From positions 2,968,744 through 3,032,743 of the forward strand of contig NZ_JOJP01000001.1 of the NCBI RefSeq assembly GCF_000710775.1: 64,000 nt of DNA, given 5' to 3'. The notes under the pieces are model-generated. The model was not told the origin of the DNA, did not search any database, and saw nothing but the letters and a program-made list of their open reading frames with translations. Made by a program: the position numbers and the translations under genes. Positions 19,872 to 29,547 of the stretch are shown here, piece after piece. This DNA comes from Endozoicomonas elysicola. GTDB lineage: Bacteria; Pseudomonadota; Gammaproteobacteria; Pseudomonadales; Endozoicomonadaceae. Each line of letters opens with the position of its first letter. Positions within the stretch are counted from its first letter, which is position 1.

Positions 19872-20978
19872 ATGTCCTGTGATTTTCTGGAGCTTGCGGT
19901 ACCCGGAGTGAGAGGAATGAGCCCTTATCAGCCTGGCAAGCCTATTGAAGAGCTTGCCCGGGAGCAGGGTTTGAAGGTTGAAGATATTGTCAAGCTGGCC
20001 AGCAATGAAAATCCGCTGGGGCCACCCCCTTCGGCTGTGAAAGCCATGGCTGAGTCTCTGGCGGAGCTGGCTCGATATCCTGATGGCAGTAGTTTTCTAT
20101 TGAAGCAGACTCTGGCAGAGAAGTTAAAAGTGTCGCCTGAGCAGCTGACAATGGGTAATGGCTCTAATGATGTGTTGGTTCTCTTGGCAGAGTCATTTCT
20201 GGATGCAGGCAGTTCTGCTGTGTATTCTCAGTATGCATTCGTCGTTTATCCTCTGGCTGTGAAAGCGGTGGGTGCTGAAGGTATTGCGGTTCCAGCGCTT
20301 AACTATGGCCATGACCTTGATGCGATGGTTGAAGCAATTAAAGAGAACACCCGGATCGTCTTTCTTGCGAACCCCAATAACCCAACTGGTACCAGTTTCA
20401 GTGAGCAGGCGTTACTTGGTTTCCTCGATCGGGTTCCGGAAGATGTCATTGTTGTTCTTGATGAAGCGTACTACGAATATGGCGTAGGCGGTGATCTGCC
20501 AGATGGTATTGAGTTGCTTGATCGTTATCCAAATCTGGTTGTTACCCGAACATTTTCCAAGGCTTATGGGTTAGCAGGTGCTCGTGTCGGTTATTCGATA
20601 TCCAATCCTGAAGTAGCGGATGTGCTTAATCGTTTGAGGCAGCCATTTAACCTCAACCTGCCTGCTCAGTTCGGTGCGGTTGCCGCTCTCCAGGATGATG
20701 CCTATATGCAGAAATCCATTGAGGTTAATCAGCAGGGTATGGCATTTCTGGAGCAGGGCTTTTCTGATCTTGGGCTGAGCTGGATTCCTTCGTCGGGCAA
20801 TTTCATTACGGTTGATCTGAGGTGTAATGCCATGCCCGTATACGAAGGGTTGTTATCAAAAGGTGTCATTGTTCGGCCTGTTGCTAATTACGGTATGCCA
20901 GAGCACCTCCGTATCTCTATTGGCCTGCCGGAAGAAAATCGTCGTTGCCTGGAAGCGCTGGGTCAGGTGCTGGCGTAA
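19872..20978 (+). CDS. hisC: Histidinol-phosphate/aromatic aminotransferase (HisC2 type)
   Basis: A fold-type I PLP aminotransferase of 368 residues. Visible features are VKLASNENPLGPPPSA, NPNNPTG, LDEAYYEY and the PLP-lysine segment FSKAYGLAGARVGY. The start MSCDFLELAVPGVRGMSPYQ at 19872 matches the paralogue found beside tyrA in pseudomonads and has GAAGG at suitable spacing; in-frame starts upstream are less likely. Placement between pheA and tyrA suggests that it transaminates aromatic keto acids or prephenate as well as, or instead of, histidinol phosphate. That broader role is inference from context. Confidence 0.92.
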   Translation: MSCDFLELAVPGVRGMSPYQPGKPIEELAREQGLKVEDIVKLASNENPLGPPPSAVKAMAESLAELARYPDGSSFLLKQTLAEKLKVSPEQLTMGNGSNDVLVLLAESFLDAGSSAVYSQYAFVVYPLAVKAVGAEGIAVPALNYGHDLDAMVEAIKENTRIVFLANPNNPTGTSFSEQALLGFLDRVPEDVIVVLDEAYYEYGVGGDLPDGIELLDRYPNLVVTRTFSKAYGLAGARVGYSISNPEVADVLNRLRQPFNLNLPAQFGAVAALQDDAYMQKSIEVNQQGMAFLEQGFSDLGLSWIPSSGNFITVDLRCNAMPVYEGLLSKGVIVRPVANYGMPEHLRISIGLPEENRRCLEALGQVLA

Positions 20979-21005
20979 GTTGCTTGTGTCGTAAGGAGTG
21001 CGTTT

Positions 21006-23390
21006 GTGAAAACAGTTGATACACTGCTGGTTGTTGGGCTAGGCCTGATCGGGGGATCTTTTGCGGCGGCAGTGAAGTCTGCCGGAGCTTGCCGGCAAGT
21101 GTATGGTTACGATCTGGATAAGGCCTCTCTGGAGGAGGCGAAGGCACTGGGAATTATTGATCATGGATGTCAGAGCCTTGCGGAGGGGCTGGCTGCAGCT
21201 GATGTGATTATGCTTGCCGTTCCCATGTTGGCGATGAAGCCTGTTCTTGAAGAGCTTGTCCAGTGCTCACTGGATGGCTCTTTGGGTAAAAAGGTGATTA
21301 CGGATGCCGGGTCCAGTAAAAGGGCGCTTCTTGATGCTGCCCTTGAGGTGTTTGGAGAAATGCCTGATTACCTGGTTCCGGGGCATCCTATCGCGGGTTC
21401 TGAGAAAAGTGGTGTGGGTGCGGCAAAAGCAAACCTGTTTCAGGCTCATGATGTTATTCTTACTCCGCTAGAAAATACTGACGCTCTTGCGCTTGAAACG
21501 GTGAAAATGCTCTGGGAATCCTGTGGGGCTGTGGTGACGGATATGGACCTTTATCACCATGATGAAGTTCTGGCAAAAACCAGTCATCTTCCTCACTTTC
21601 TGGCATTCTCACTGGTGGATACACTCGCAGGTAATCCGGATAATCAGGATATTTTTCGGTTTGCAGCGGGTGGTTTCCGTGACTTTACGCGGATTGCCGG
21701 TAGCGACCCTATTATGTGGCATGATGTGGCGCTGGGTAATAATCAGGCAGTGCTGGAAGCACTGGATGAATTCACAGAGGGGCTTCAGGTGCTCCGCCAG
21801 GCCATTATTGAGAAAGACAGTCAATCACTTTTGGGCATATTCAGTCGTGCTCAATCAGCTCGCCAGCATTTTTCTTCTCTCCTGGAGAGCAGAAAACAGA
21901 GAGTGAACACCTTGCCAGACGCATCCGTTGTCAGTGGTGGGTTGTCGGGCTCCGTGCTGCTTGAGGATCACGAGATAAAAAAAGAAGTTATGGAAGGTAT
22001 GAAAGAAAGTACGCAGGCATTTATTGTTAGCCCGGGAGGGGCAATCTCTGGTGAATTAAGAGTACCCGGGGATAAGTCAATTTCTCATCGTTCCATAATG
22101 CTGGGAGCCCTGGCAGAAGGTGAAACGGTTATTGACGGCTTCCTCGAAGGAGAGGATGCGCTGGCGACCTTGAAAGCATTTCGTGATATGGGTGTTCAGA
22201 TTGATGGCCCGTATCAGGGGAAGGTTACCATACAGGGTGTTGGTATGCATGGCCTGAAGCAGCCAGAGGGCCCACTTTATCTCGGTAATGCTGGTACTGC
22301 AATGAGGCTGATGGCTGGTCTAATGGCTGTCCAGTCCTTTGACGTAACGCTGACCGGTGATCATTCATTATCGGGTCGACCAATGAATCGGGTTGTTGAT
22401 CCTCTCAGTCAGATGGGAGCAACTATCGAAACGACAGAAGGTGGTCGCCCACCCCTGAAAATCAAGGGTGGGTCGCGATTAAAAGGTATTGAATACCATC
22501 TGCCTATGGCCTCTGCCCAGGTTCAGTCCTGCCTGTTGTTGGCGGGAATGTACGCTGAAGGTGAAACGGTGACAGTTGCTCCAGGTATTGTTCGAGATCA
22601 TACCAATCGTATGCTCAGTGGGTTTGGCTATCCAGTCTCGGTGAGTGGCGATAATGGCTGCCGGGTGGCGATCAAAGGTGGTAGCAAGCTGACCGCAGCA
22701 CGTATTGATGTCCCATCTGATGTCTCTTCTGCCGCCTTTTTCATGGTGGCTGCTTCAATAGCAGAGGGTTCAGAAGTTCGGCTTTCTCATGTCGGTATGA
22801 ACCCAACTCGCTCAGGTGTCGTTGAGATTCTCCAGCTGATGGGCGCTGATATAACCCTGGAGAATGAGTCTGTTGTGGGTGGAGAGCCGGTGGCTGATCT
22901 TATTGTGCGCTCAGCACAGCTGAAAGGAATTGATATTCCTGAGCGCCTGGTTCCCATAGCTATTGATGAATTTCCGGTGCTATTTGTTGCAGCAGCCTGT
23001 GCAGAAGGTAGAACGCTGTTGACTGGGGCACATGAGCTTCGGGTCAAGGAAAGTGATCGAATTCAGGCGATGGCTGATGGTTTGGTTGCCCTCGGTATTG
23101 ATGCACAACCACTGCCTGATGGTATGATGATCAATGGTTCCGGTGTTTCCCCTGTTTCTTCAGGAAAAGCTTCAGGGCAAAAGCCCGTGTTTAATGGTGG
23201 CACCATTGACAGTCATGGCGATCACCGCATTGCCATGTCATTTGCCGTGGCTGCACTGCGGGCAAAGGATGATATTCGCATTCTGGACTGTGCAAATGTG
23301 GCGACTTCATTCCCGGATTTTGCAGGTCTGGCAAATCGAGCCGGTATGCGTATTGTGGTAACCGAAGGTTTTGAAGATGGCCCTTGTTAA
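21006..23390 (+). CDS. tyrA-aroA: Fused prephenate dehydrogenase / EPSP synthase (TyrA-AroA)
   Basis: A 794-residue fusion. Residues 1 to about 300 are a TyrA-type dehydrogenase: the Rossmann motif VVGLGLIGGSFAAA, then GHPIAGSEKSG and HDEVLAKTSHLPHFLA. A linker of roughly 35 residues follows. From about residue 338 comes AroA: VPGDKSISHRSIMLG, LYLGNAGTAMRLMAG, SAQVQSCLLLAG and HELRVKESDRI. AroA joins shikimate-3-phosphate and PEP, and TyrA oxidises prephenate (or arogenate) towards tyrosine. This fusion is known in Pseudomonas and relatives. The GTG start is preceded by AAGGAG. The gene lies 27 bases after hisC and is probably in the same transcript. Confidence 0.95.
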   Translation: MKTVDTLLVVGLGLIGGSFAAAVKSAGACRQVYGYDLDKASLEEAKALGIIDHGCQSLAEGLAAADVIMLAVPMLAMKPVLEELVQCSLDGSLGKKVITDAGSSKRALLDAALEVFGEMPDYLVPGHPIAGSEKSGVGAAKANLFQAHDVILTPLENTDALALETVKMLWESCGAVVTDMDLYHHDEVLAKTSHLPHFLAFSLVDTLAGNPDNQDIFRFAAGGFRDFTRIAGSDPIMWHDVALGNNQAVLEALDEFTEGLQVLRQAIIEKDSQSLLGIFSRAQSARQHFSSLLESRKQRVNTLPDASVVSGGLSGSVLLEDHEIKKEVMEGMKESTQAFIVSPGGAISGELRVPGDKSISHRSIMLGALAEGETVIDGFLEGEDALATLKAFRDMGVQIDGPYQGKVTIQGVGMHGLKQPEGPLYLGNAGTAMRLMAGLMAVQSFDVTLTGDHSLSGRPMNRVVDPLSQMGATIETTEGGRPPLKIKGGSRLKGIEYHLPMASAQVQSCLLLAGMYAEGETVTVAPGIVRDHTNRMLSGFGYPVSVSGDNGCRVAIKGGSKLTAARIDVPSDVSSAAFFMVAASIAEGSEVRLSHVGMNPTRSGVVEILQLMGADITLENESVVGGEPVADLIVRSAQLKGIDIPERLVPIAIDEFPVLFVAAACAEGRTLLTGAHELRVKESDRIQAMADGLVALGIDAQPLPDGMMINGSGVSPVSSGKASGQKPVFNGGTIDSHGDHRIAMSFAVAALRAKDDIRILDCANVATSFPDFAGLANRAGMRIVVTEGFEDGPC

Positions 23391-23557
23391 GGCGGTGATA
23401 TCTGTCTGACTGGCCTGTTTATTTTTGCGACTGCTTCAGGGGGCTCTGATTGTTCTTTTTCAGGCTCCGTTGATGATTTCGACAAGCAAGTCGGTTGAAA
23501 ATTATGGGCAGGCTTTTAACCAGGGTCCTTCGTTCCATGGAATAAAGGTAAGTACGA

Positions 23558-24253
23558 GTGAGTGAGTCTCAGACACCAGTGACAGTGGTCACCATTGATG
23601 GTCCCAGTGGATCTGGCAAGGGAACCATTGCAGCCCTTTTGGCCCGAGAACTAGGCTGGGGGTTGCTGGACAGTGGGGCATTGTATCGATTGACCGCACT
23701 GGCAGCGATGAATCATGGGGTTGATTTTACCGATGAGTCATCCCTGGAGGTGTTGGCAGGTCATCTTGATGTTCAGTTTTTACCATCGGAAACTGGCGAA
23801 GGCCTTAGTATCATTCTTGAAGGTGAGCGGGTGGGTGAGAGCCTGCGAACGGAAGATGTTGGGGCGATGGCCTCCAAAGTTGCCGCTCTGCCTGGTGTTC
23901 GGGCTGCGTTGCTGCAGAGGCAGCGAGATTTTGCTGAACTGCCCGGTCTGGTAGCTGATGGTCGTGATATGGGAACGGTTGTTTTCCCGGGCGCAGCGCT
24001 CAAGGTATTCCTTACAGCCAGTGCTGAGGAGCGGGCAAAAAGGCGTTATGAGCAGTTGCATCAAAAAGGGATTAGTGCTAGTTTTGATCGCCTTTTGGCA
24101 GATATTCAGGCCAGAGACGAGCGAGATAGTCAGCGGACTGTAGCGCCGCTCAAACCTGCCGATGATGCCATCATTCTTGACAGTACCCGAATGAGTATTC
24201 AAGAAGTATTCAATAAGGTGCTGGAACAGATGCGTTTGAAAGGACTTGTTTAG
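23558..24253 (+). CDS. cmk: Cytidylate kinase
   Basis: A 231-residue nucleoside monophosphate kinase that phosphorylates CMP and dCMP. The P-loop is [18 protein letters not shown], followed by [19 protein letters not shown] and the lid [13 protein letters not shown], all characteristic of bacterial Cmk. The start is GTG at 23558, with AAAGGTA at a good distance. Cmk between aroA and rpsA is a widely conserved arrangement in gammaproteobacteria. Confidence 0.97.
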   Translation: MSESQTPVTVVTIDGPSGSGKGTIAALLARELGWGLLDSGALYRLTALAAMNHGVDFTDESSLEVLAGHLDVQFLPSETGEGLSIILEGERVGESLRTEDVGAMASKVAALPGVRAALLQRQRDFAELPGLVADGRDMGTVVFPGAALKVFLTASAEERAKRRYEQLHQKGISASFDRLLADIQARDERDSQRTVAPLKPADDAIILDSTRMSIQEVFNKVLEQMRLKGLV

Positions 24254-24499
24254 GGCCTTTCAGGTGCATAGAAGTGTTTTTACGCACTTCAACAAGCCTG
24301 AGTGCGCCATATATCGTACTCTGGATTAATTTGGAGGTTCGTTTCTGGCGTAAAGCCAGCATTGCAGATTCGAACCTGATTAAAGTAACCCATACTGGCT
24401 GGCGGTGTGGATGACAAGCAGCGATGCGCTATCCAGTTTTTGTTGACTGGCTGACAGAGCAGAGGCTTTTCAGTTGCGTACGTTGTCACAGGAAAAAAC
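24254..24499 (+). promoter_or_regulatory. Leader region of rpsA
   Basis: 246 bases separate cmk from rpsA. The region holds inverted segments GAAGTG/CACTTC (about 24271-24290) and AGCCAG/CTGGCT (about 24354-24402), so the mRNA leader can fold. In gammaproteobacteria S1 represses its own translation through a structured leader. That this leader does the same is inference. Confidence 0.4.
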
Positions 24500-26179
24500 A
24501 TGAGCGAAAGCTTTGCCGAACTATTTGAAGAAAGCCTGAAAGAAATCGAAATGAAGCCAGGCGCCATTGTTAGTGGCGTAGTGGTTGATATTGATAGCGA
24601 TTGGGTAACTGTCCATGCTGGTCTGAAGTCTGAAGGTGTTATTCCTAAAGCTCAGTTTCAGGATGAGAACGGCGAACTGACTATTGCCATTGGTGATGAA
24701 GTTCAGGTGGCTCTTGATGCGGTTGAAGACGGTTTCGGTGAGACTCGTCTGTCCCGTGAAAAAGCCAAGCGTATGGAAGCCTGGAAGGAACTGGAAAAAG
24801 CCTTCGAAGCAGAAGACGTTGTTAAAGGTGTTATCAGTGGTAAGGTCAAGGGTGGCTTCACTGTTGACGTGGCTACTATCCGTGCGTTCCTGCCAGGTTC
24901 TCTGGTTGACGTTCGTCCGGTTCGTGACACTGCACACCTGGAAGGCAAAGAGCTTGAATTCAAGGTTATCAAGCTTGATCAGAAGCGTAACAACGTTGTT
25001 GTTTCCCGTCGCAGCGTTCTGGAAGCTGAGAACAGTGCTGAGCGTGAGCAGCTGTTGGGCTCCCTGCAGGAAGGTCTGGAAGTTAAGGGTATCGTTAAGA
25101 ACCTGACCGACTACGGTGCTTTTGTTGATCTGGGCGGCGTTGATGGCCTGCTGCACATCACTGACATGGCTTGGAAGCGTATCAAGCATCCTAGCGAAAT
25201 CGTTAATGTTGGTGATGAAATCAACGTTAAGGTTCTGAAGTTCGACCGTGACCGCAATCGTGTGTCTCTGGGTCTGAAGCAGCTGGGTGAAGATCCATGG
25301 GTAGCTATCACCAAGCGTTTCCCTGAAGGTGCCCGTGCTTCTGGCCGTGTAACCAACCTGACTGACTACGGCTGCTTCGTTGAGCTGGAAGAAGGTGTTG
25401 AAGGTCTGGTTCACGTGTCTGAAATGGATTGGACCAACAAGAACATTCACCCATCCAAGGTTGTAAACCTGGGTGATGAAGTTGAAGTTCAGGTTCTGGA
25501 CATCGACGAAGAGCGTCGTCGTATCTCTTTGGGTATCAAGCAGTGCAAGACTAACCCATGGGAAGATTTCTCCGGCTCCTTCAACAAGGGCGATAAGCTG
25601 GCTGGTAAGATCAAGTCTATCACTGACTTCGGTATCTTTATCGGTCTGGACGGTGGTATTGACGGTCTGGTCCACCTGTCTGACATTTCCTGGAACGAAA
25701 CCGGTGAAGAAGCTGTTCGTCAATACCGTAAGGGTGACGAAGTTGAAGCCGTTATCCTTGCTATTGATGCTGAGCGTGAGCGTATCTCTCTGGGTATCAA
25801 GCAGCTGTCTGAAGATCCATTCAGTGTTTATGCAAGTCTGAATGAAAAAGGCACTATCGTTAAGGGTATTGTCAAGGAAGTAACTGCTAAAGCTGCAGTT
25901 GTTGAACTGGCAGAAGAAGTTCTGGCAACCCTGAAAGCTTCCGAAATCAGTGTTGATCGCGTTGAAGACGCAACCAACGTTTTGAAGGAAGGTGAGGAAG
26001 TTGAAGGTCGTATCATCAGCATCGATCGCAAGAACCGTAACATCAGCCTTTCTATCAAAGCGAAAGATCAGGCTGAAGAAAAAGTAGCGATGAAAGAGCT
26101 GCGCACCAAGCAGGAAGAAGAGACAGCTGGTCCGACCACCATTGGTGATCTGATCAAGGCTCAGATGGAAAGCAAGTAA
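24500..26179 (+). CDS. rpsA: 30S ribosomal protein S1
   Basis: A 559-residue protein with six S1-type OB-fold repeats. Repeats 3-6 are easily seen by their recurring GxVxNLTDYGxFVxL...GLLHITDM and RISLGIKQ motifs. S1 binds mRNA and brings it to the 30S subunit for initiation. Length matches the 557-residue E. coli protein. The start ATG is preceded by CACAGGAAAA. Codon use looks strongly biased towards the highly expressed set compared with neighbours, and a terminator hairpin follows. Confidence 0.98.
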   Translation: MSESFAELFEESLKEIEMKPGAIVSGVVVDIDSDWVTVHAGLKSEGVIPKAQFQDENGELTIAIGDEVQVALDAVEDGFGETRLSREKAKRMEAWKELEKAFEAEDVVKGVISGKVKGGFTVDVATIRAFLPGSLVDVRPVRDTAHLEGKELEFKVIKLDQKRNNVVVSRRSVLEAENSAEREQLLGSLQEGLEVKGIVKNLTDYGAFVDLGGVDGLLHITDMAWKRIKHPSEIVNVGDEINVKVLKFDRDRNRVSLGLKQLGEDPWVAITKRFPEGARASGRVTNLTDYGCFVELEEGVEGLVHVSEMDWTNKNIHPSKVVNLGDEVEVQVLDIDEERRRISLGIKQCKTNPWEDFSGSFNKGDKLAGKIKSITDFGIFIGLDGGIDGLVHLSDISWNETGEEAVRQYRKGDEVEAVILAIDAERERISLGIKQLSEDPFSVYASLNEKGTIVKGIVKEVTAKAAVVELAEEVLATLKASEISVDRVEDATNVLKEGEEVEGRIISIDRKNRNISLSIKAKDQAEEKVAMKELRTKQEEETAGPTTIGDLIKAQMESK

Positions 26180-26246
26180 TCCATCAGATTCCTGATTACT
26201 TTTAGAGACACTGTTGTTTTCAAGGGTGGTTTCCATTAGTAGAGAA

Positions 26247-26279
26247 AACCGTGAGTGCTTCTGCCTCACGGTTTTTTTT
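26247..26279 (+). terminator. Rho-independent terminator after rpsA
   Basis: AACCGTGAG pairs with CTCACGGTT over an eight-base loop and runs into eight T residues. It lies 67 bases past the rpsA stop. Confidence 0.93.
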
Positions 26280-26682
26280 GATCTGTATGTTCTTATTCTT
26301 GGTGTGGGTGTTTCATAGAATGTCCTGAATTTTGCGTACAGTCACAAGGATGTGGGAGTTAGTGTCCATAGGGCAAAAAGGTGGCTCAGGATAGCAAAAC
26401 CGACAGTTTTGCTGCTCGAAAGGATACAGTGTGGAGGTGTATCGGCGAATGCCATCGATGGAATAAAGCCTCTTTGGCGTGGTAAAGGGCAGTCGATGGC
26501 GGGAGTCTATTCATGAAATATGCGGGCTAATCAAAGGGTTGCTTGATTTCTCGGTGTGGGTTAGCTAGTGTAGAAACTGTCTGGTTTTTTAAGGCGCTTT
26601 TTAAGAATAAGCGGTGTCTGTCAAGGTCTGTAGGATCTTTTTAGACATTCCGGGAATGGCAGCAGGGAAAGGAAAAACGACG
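26280..26682. other. Intergenic region between rpsA terminator and ihfB
   Basis: About 400 bases without a convincing gene. It presumably contains the ihfB-lapAB promoter. A short TTGATT element near 26545 lies before T/A-rich runs, but no clear pair of hexamers was identified. Confidence 0.5.
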
Positions 26683-26982
26683 ATGACCCGGTCTGAACTG
26701 ATTGAGCGGATTGCCCAGCTGCAACCGCAGCTCTCTATCAAGGATATTGAGTTGGCTGTAAAAGCTATCATTGAACAAATGTCTCATTCGCTTGCTAACG
26801 GTGAACGTGTTGAGATCAGGGGGTTTGGTAGCTTCTCCCTTCACTATCGTGCCCCAAGAGTTGGGCGTAACCCGAAAACCGGTGAAGCTGTGAGTCTGGA
26901 TGGTAAATATGTTCCCCATTTCAAGCCGGGCAAAGAGCTTCGGGAAAGGGTGAACCGTGGCTTGCAGGCAGAAACGGATTGA
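26683..26982 (+). CDS. ihfB: Integration host factor subunit beta
   Basis: A 99-residue DNA-bending protein of the HU/IHF family. The sequence [14 protein letters not shown] starts at ATG 26683 behind AAAGGA with nine bases between. An upstream in-frame start at 26614 would add 23 residues with no counterpart in the family. The DNA-binding arm contains [20 protein letters not shown] and RNPKTGEAV, the IHF signature. Together with IHF-alpha it bends DNA at promoters and recombination sites. It lies 15 bases before lapA. Confidence 0.96.
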   Translation: MTRSELIERIAQLQPQLSIKDIELAVKAIIEQMSHSLANGERVEIRGFGSFSLHYRAPRVGRNPKTGEAVSLDGKYVPHFKPGKELRERVNRGLQAETD

Positions 26983-26997
26983 TCGTGAAATAAGGTT

Positions 26998-27345
26998 ATG
27001 GCGGACTACGAGTTGACTGTTTTTGCGACGATCGTCGTATGGGCTAAGCGTCTTCTGGTTTTGGCGTTGTTTGTTGTTCTACTGGTATTTTTTGTCAATT
27101 TTACCCTGTCGAATACTGAGCAGATAAGCCTTGAGATGGGGGGGGTGGTTATACCTCCGGTTAGCAGTTCCACACTGGTCATGGTGCCTTTTGTTCTGGG
27201 TGGTTTTGCCGGTTTGCTGGTCTCGCTGATGCTTGTTATTCGCTTTCGACTTGCTAATGCCAGTTTGAGAAGGAAGCTTGTACGGCGTGATGCTGAAATT
27301 CAGAAATTGAGATCCAGTGCCCTGAAAGGGTTAACGGATGCCTGA
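26998..27345 (+). CDS. lapA: LapA domain (DUF1049) inner-membrane protein
   Basis: A 115-residue protein with two transmembrane helices (LLVLALFVVLLVFFVNFTL and VPFVLGGFAGLLVSLMLVI) followed by a basic cytoplasmic coiled segment (RRKLVRRDAEIQKLR). This is the LapA/YciS architecture. LapA cooperates with LapB in lipopolysaccharide assembly. The reading frame overlaps the first codons of lapB by eight bases, so the pair is translationally coupled, and ihfB lies immediately upstream as in many gammaproteobacteria. Confidence 0.9.
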   Translation: MADYELTVFATIVVWAKRLLVLALFVVLLVFFVNFTLSNTEQISLEMGGVVIPPVSSSTLVMVPFVLGGFAGLLVSLMLVIRFRLANASLRRKLVRRDAEIQKLRSSALKGLTDA

Positions 27346-28510
27346 TATTGCGTTACTGGGTCTGATTCTTGCTGCAATCGTCATTGGTTATTTTCTGGGA
27401 TGGCGTGATCAGAGAAAAAGACGAGGTGATGACTCCGGTCAGCTTTCAAAAGACTATTTTGTTGGTCTGAATTATCTGATTAACGAGCAGACCGATGAGG
27501 CTATTGATGTCTTTATCAAGGCTCTGGATATCAATAATGACACTGTAGATACCTATCTGGCGTTGGGCAGCCTGTTCAGTAAACGTGGTGAGGTTGAAAA
27601 ATCGATCCGTGTTCATCAGGATCTGCTTGCGCGTCCAAGCTTGACCTCTATCCAATCTTTCCAGGTTCAACTGGCCCTGGCTCAAAACTACTCTTCCGCT
27701 GGTCTGTTGGATCGTGCCGAAAGCATTCTTATTGATCTTAGTCGCCAGAATCATGATCTTCGAGATCAGGCCTTGAAGCAATTGTTGCGGGTCTATGAGC
27801 AGGAGCGTGAGTGGGATAAGGCGGCTGATGTTGCGGAAAGGCTCAGGCGAACCCGTGGTGAGTATTTCGCTATTATCCTGGCTCATTATTACTGTGAGCA
27901 GTGTGAAATAGCCCTTAAGCAGAATGACAGAGTAACAGCCCGTCGTCTGATCCGTCAGGCATTTTCCCGAGATAAAAACAGTGTCAGGACCAGTCTGTTG
28001 CTCGGTCAAATGGAGTTTGATGAAGGCAGCTATAAGGAAGCGATTAAGGTATTGCAGAGAATATCCGTTCAGGATATCAGTTTCATGCCTCTCTCACTGC
28101 CGCTACTGGAAAAGGCCTTTGAGCATACTGGCAGTTTACGGGGATTTGGTGCCTATCTTGGGCGCTGTCTCAATGAGCGCCCGGGAACTGCCGTCATAAT
28201 CTCTATGACCCGTCTTTTGGTCCGCGAGTCTGGAGAGTCTCAGGCTGTTAATTTTCTTACTGCGCAGCTTGATCGCCATCCTACCCTGAGAGGTTTGAAT
28301 GAACTGATAGACCTTCGTCGTCAGTTTCAGGGTGACTTGCCGGATAATGTGTTGGCATTGATTCACCGTCTTACAGATCGCATGCTTGAGCTTAAGCCTG
28401 TTTTTTCCTGTGGGCACTGTGGGTTTTCTGGTAAAGAGATGCACTGGCAATGCCCGCGTTGCCATAACTGGGGTGCGGTTAAACCTATCCAAGGGTTTGA
28501 GGGTGAATAA
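27338..28510 (+). CDS. lapB: Lipopolysaccharide assembly protein LapB
   Basis: A 390-residue protein. An N-terminal membrane helix (IALLGLILAAIVIGYFLGW) anchors it to the inner membrane. A series of tetratricopeptide repeats covers about residues 60-330. The C-terminal rubredoxin-like zinc knuckle has CGHCG and CPRCHNWG. LapB (YciM) recruits LpxC to the FtsH protease and so limits lipid A synthesis. Length matches the E. coli protein (389 residues). It overlaps lapA. Confidence 0.94.
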   Translation: MPDIALLGLILAAIVIGYFLGWRDQRKRRGDDSGQLSKDYFVGLNYLINEQTDEAIDVFIKALDINNDTVDTYLALGSLFSKRGEVEKSIRVHQDLLARPSLTSIQSFQVQLALAQNYSSAGLLDRAESILIDLSRQNHDLRDQALKQLLRVYEQEREWDKAADVAERLRRTRGEYFAIILAHYYCEQCEIALKQNDRVTARRLIRQAFSRDKNSVRTSLLLGQMEFDEGSYKEAIKVLQRISVQDISFMPLSLPLLEKAFEHTGSLRGFGAYLGRCLNERPGTAVIISMTRLLVRESGESQAVNFLTAQLDRHPTLRGLNELIDLRRQFQGDLPDNVLALIHRLTDRMLELKPVFSCGHCGFSGKEMHWQCPRCHNWGAVKPIQGFEGE

Positions 28511-28860
28511 CCTTGCTGCCTTATCAGTTGCTATTGTTTTCTCCAGATAATGTCAGGGTTTCTTAAGTCATAATTGTTTGTTTAATAATTTCTCATAAAG
28601 TGCTTGGTATTTTCTGATTTAAAGTCTTTCCTTTCTTGCAATATTGGAGCTTAAGGGCGTAAGTTTTCCACTCCATGATTATGGTGTTATGTTGGTTTGT
28701 ATTGTTTAATTGTTTGCTGTGGATAGAGTTCTAAGTTTATAGCCTTTGCAAAGTTGATTTTCGATTTCGTTTTCAGTGATTTTTGAGTTTAGCTTTATGC
28801 TTGCTCATCAGTTATTTTGAAGACTTATATAAATAATGGAACTGTACCTGAGTTGAGCAG
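28511..28860. other. AT-rich intergenic region after lapB
   Basis: About 350 bases, visibly richer in A and T than the flanking core genes. No gene is apparent. It probably carries the promoter of the gene at 28959. Low GC next to a gene of no known family may mark acquired DNA. Confidence 0.5.
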
Positions 28861-28953
28861 TCTCTCTATAAGTAGATTGTTGCAATAGTTAATGGAAATT
28901 AAGCCATTAATGATTGCTGAAACAATCATAAACTCAATGTGCTTGTAGAGAGA
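28861..28953 (+). promoter_or_regulatory. Nested leader hairpin enclosing the ribosome-binding site of the next gene
   Basis: Four stacked complementary segments are seen. Outer arms TCTCTCTATAAG (28861-28872) and CTTGTAGAGAGA (28942-28953) match in 11 of 12 positions. Inside, GATTGTT pairs with AACAATC, GCAAT with ATTGC, and TTAATGG with CCATTAA around an eight-base loop. The 3' outer arm contains the AGAGAGAG Shine-Dalgarno of the gene at 28959, so folding would hide the ribosome-binding site. A thermosensor or other translation switch is an inference. Confidence 0.6.
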
Positions 28954-28958
28954 GTGTT

Positions 28959-29543
28959 ATGACTTCACCTGTTATGCAGCAGCCAGGTCAGAGTTCATAT
29001 TTTCAGTTCGGTAGTGCTTCCATAGATGAATCCAGGCATCAGGAAGGTGTCGATGGTGTTATGGCTGTAAAGCGCCAAGAGAAAAGTGTTGGCACAAATC
29101 CAACCTTTACTGGAAGGGTTGTAGGTTTTCTGTCGTCAGTATGTTTGAACTCCCCATCTATTGCTGCTGATCCAAGTTGTCAGGCGTGTAGTTCGAATAT
29201 TTTTTCTTCTGTATGCTGTTGTGTGGTCACAACTTATCTGGGGGGGTGTGCTGCAGACATTACTTTTGAACAGGTTGGTTGCGGTTATCAGAAAGAGGAG
29301 AGTACTGGTGAGATGAGGCTTTTCGTTGGCGTTCAGCCAAGAGGGTTTCATGGAATGGTTGAGCAAGCTAAAGCGAATGTGAATGATTTGGTGGATGGTG
29401 CTAAAACCATGTTCTCGAGAGCTTCAGGTGGCAATGATGGCATTGCTGATGAGCAGCAGCTTGCCGAAGGCAATAGTCAAGTAGGCGATCAGGTTGAAAC
29501 TGGAGGGGAAGAATTAGACACAGGAACTAAAAAGGATAATTAA
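28959..29543 (+). CDS. Unknown cysteine-rich protein
   Basis: A 194-residue protein I do not recognise. Residues 1-50 are polar and low in complexity. Residues about 50-95 are moderately hydrophobic and hold nine cysteines, including CQAC and a CCC triplet. The C-terminal third is an acidic, glycine-rich tail (for example GGEELDTGTKKDN). There is no signal peptide at the very N-terminus. The start ATG follows AGAGAGAG, which lies inside a folded leader. It stands alone between lapB and a convergent tRNA-Asn gene only four bases away. The cysteine cluster suggests metal binding, disulfides or lipidation; none is proven. Confidence 0.65.
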   Translation: MTSPVMQQPGQSSYFQFGSASIDESRHQEGVDGVMAVKRQEKSVGTNPTFTGRVVGFLSSVCLNSPSIAADPSCQACSSNIFSSVCCCVVTTYLGGCAADITFEQVGCGYQKEESTGEMRLFVGVQPRGFHGMVEQAKANVNDLVDGAKTMFSRASGGNDGIADEQQLAEGNSQVGDQVETGGEELDTGTKKDN

Positions 29544-29547
29544 TAAT

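Noticed and set aside
24521-26269. A 582-codon open frame antisense to rpsA.
   Set aside because: It mirrors the whole of rpsA, whose biased codon use removes stops from the opposite strand. The product has no family features and no ribosome-binding site.
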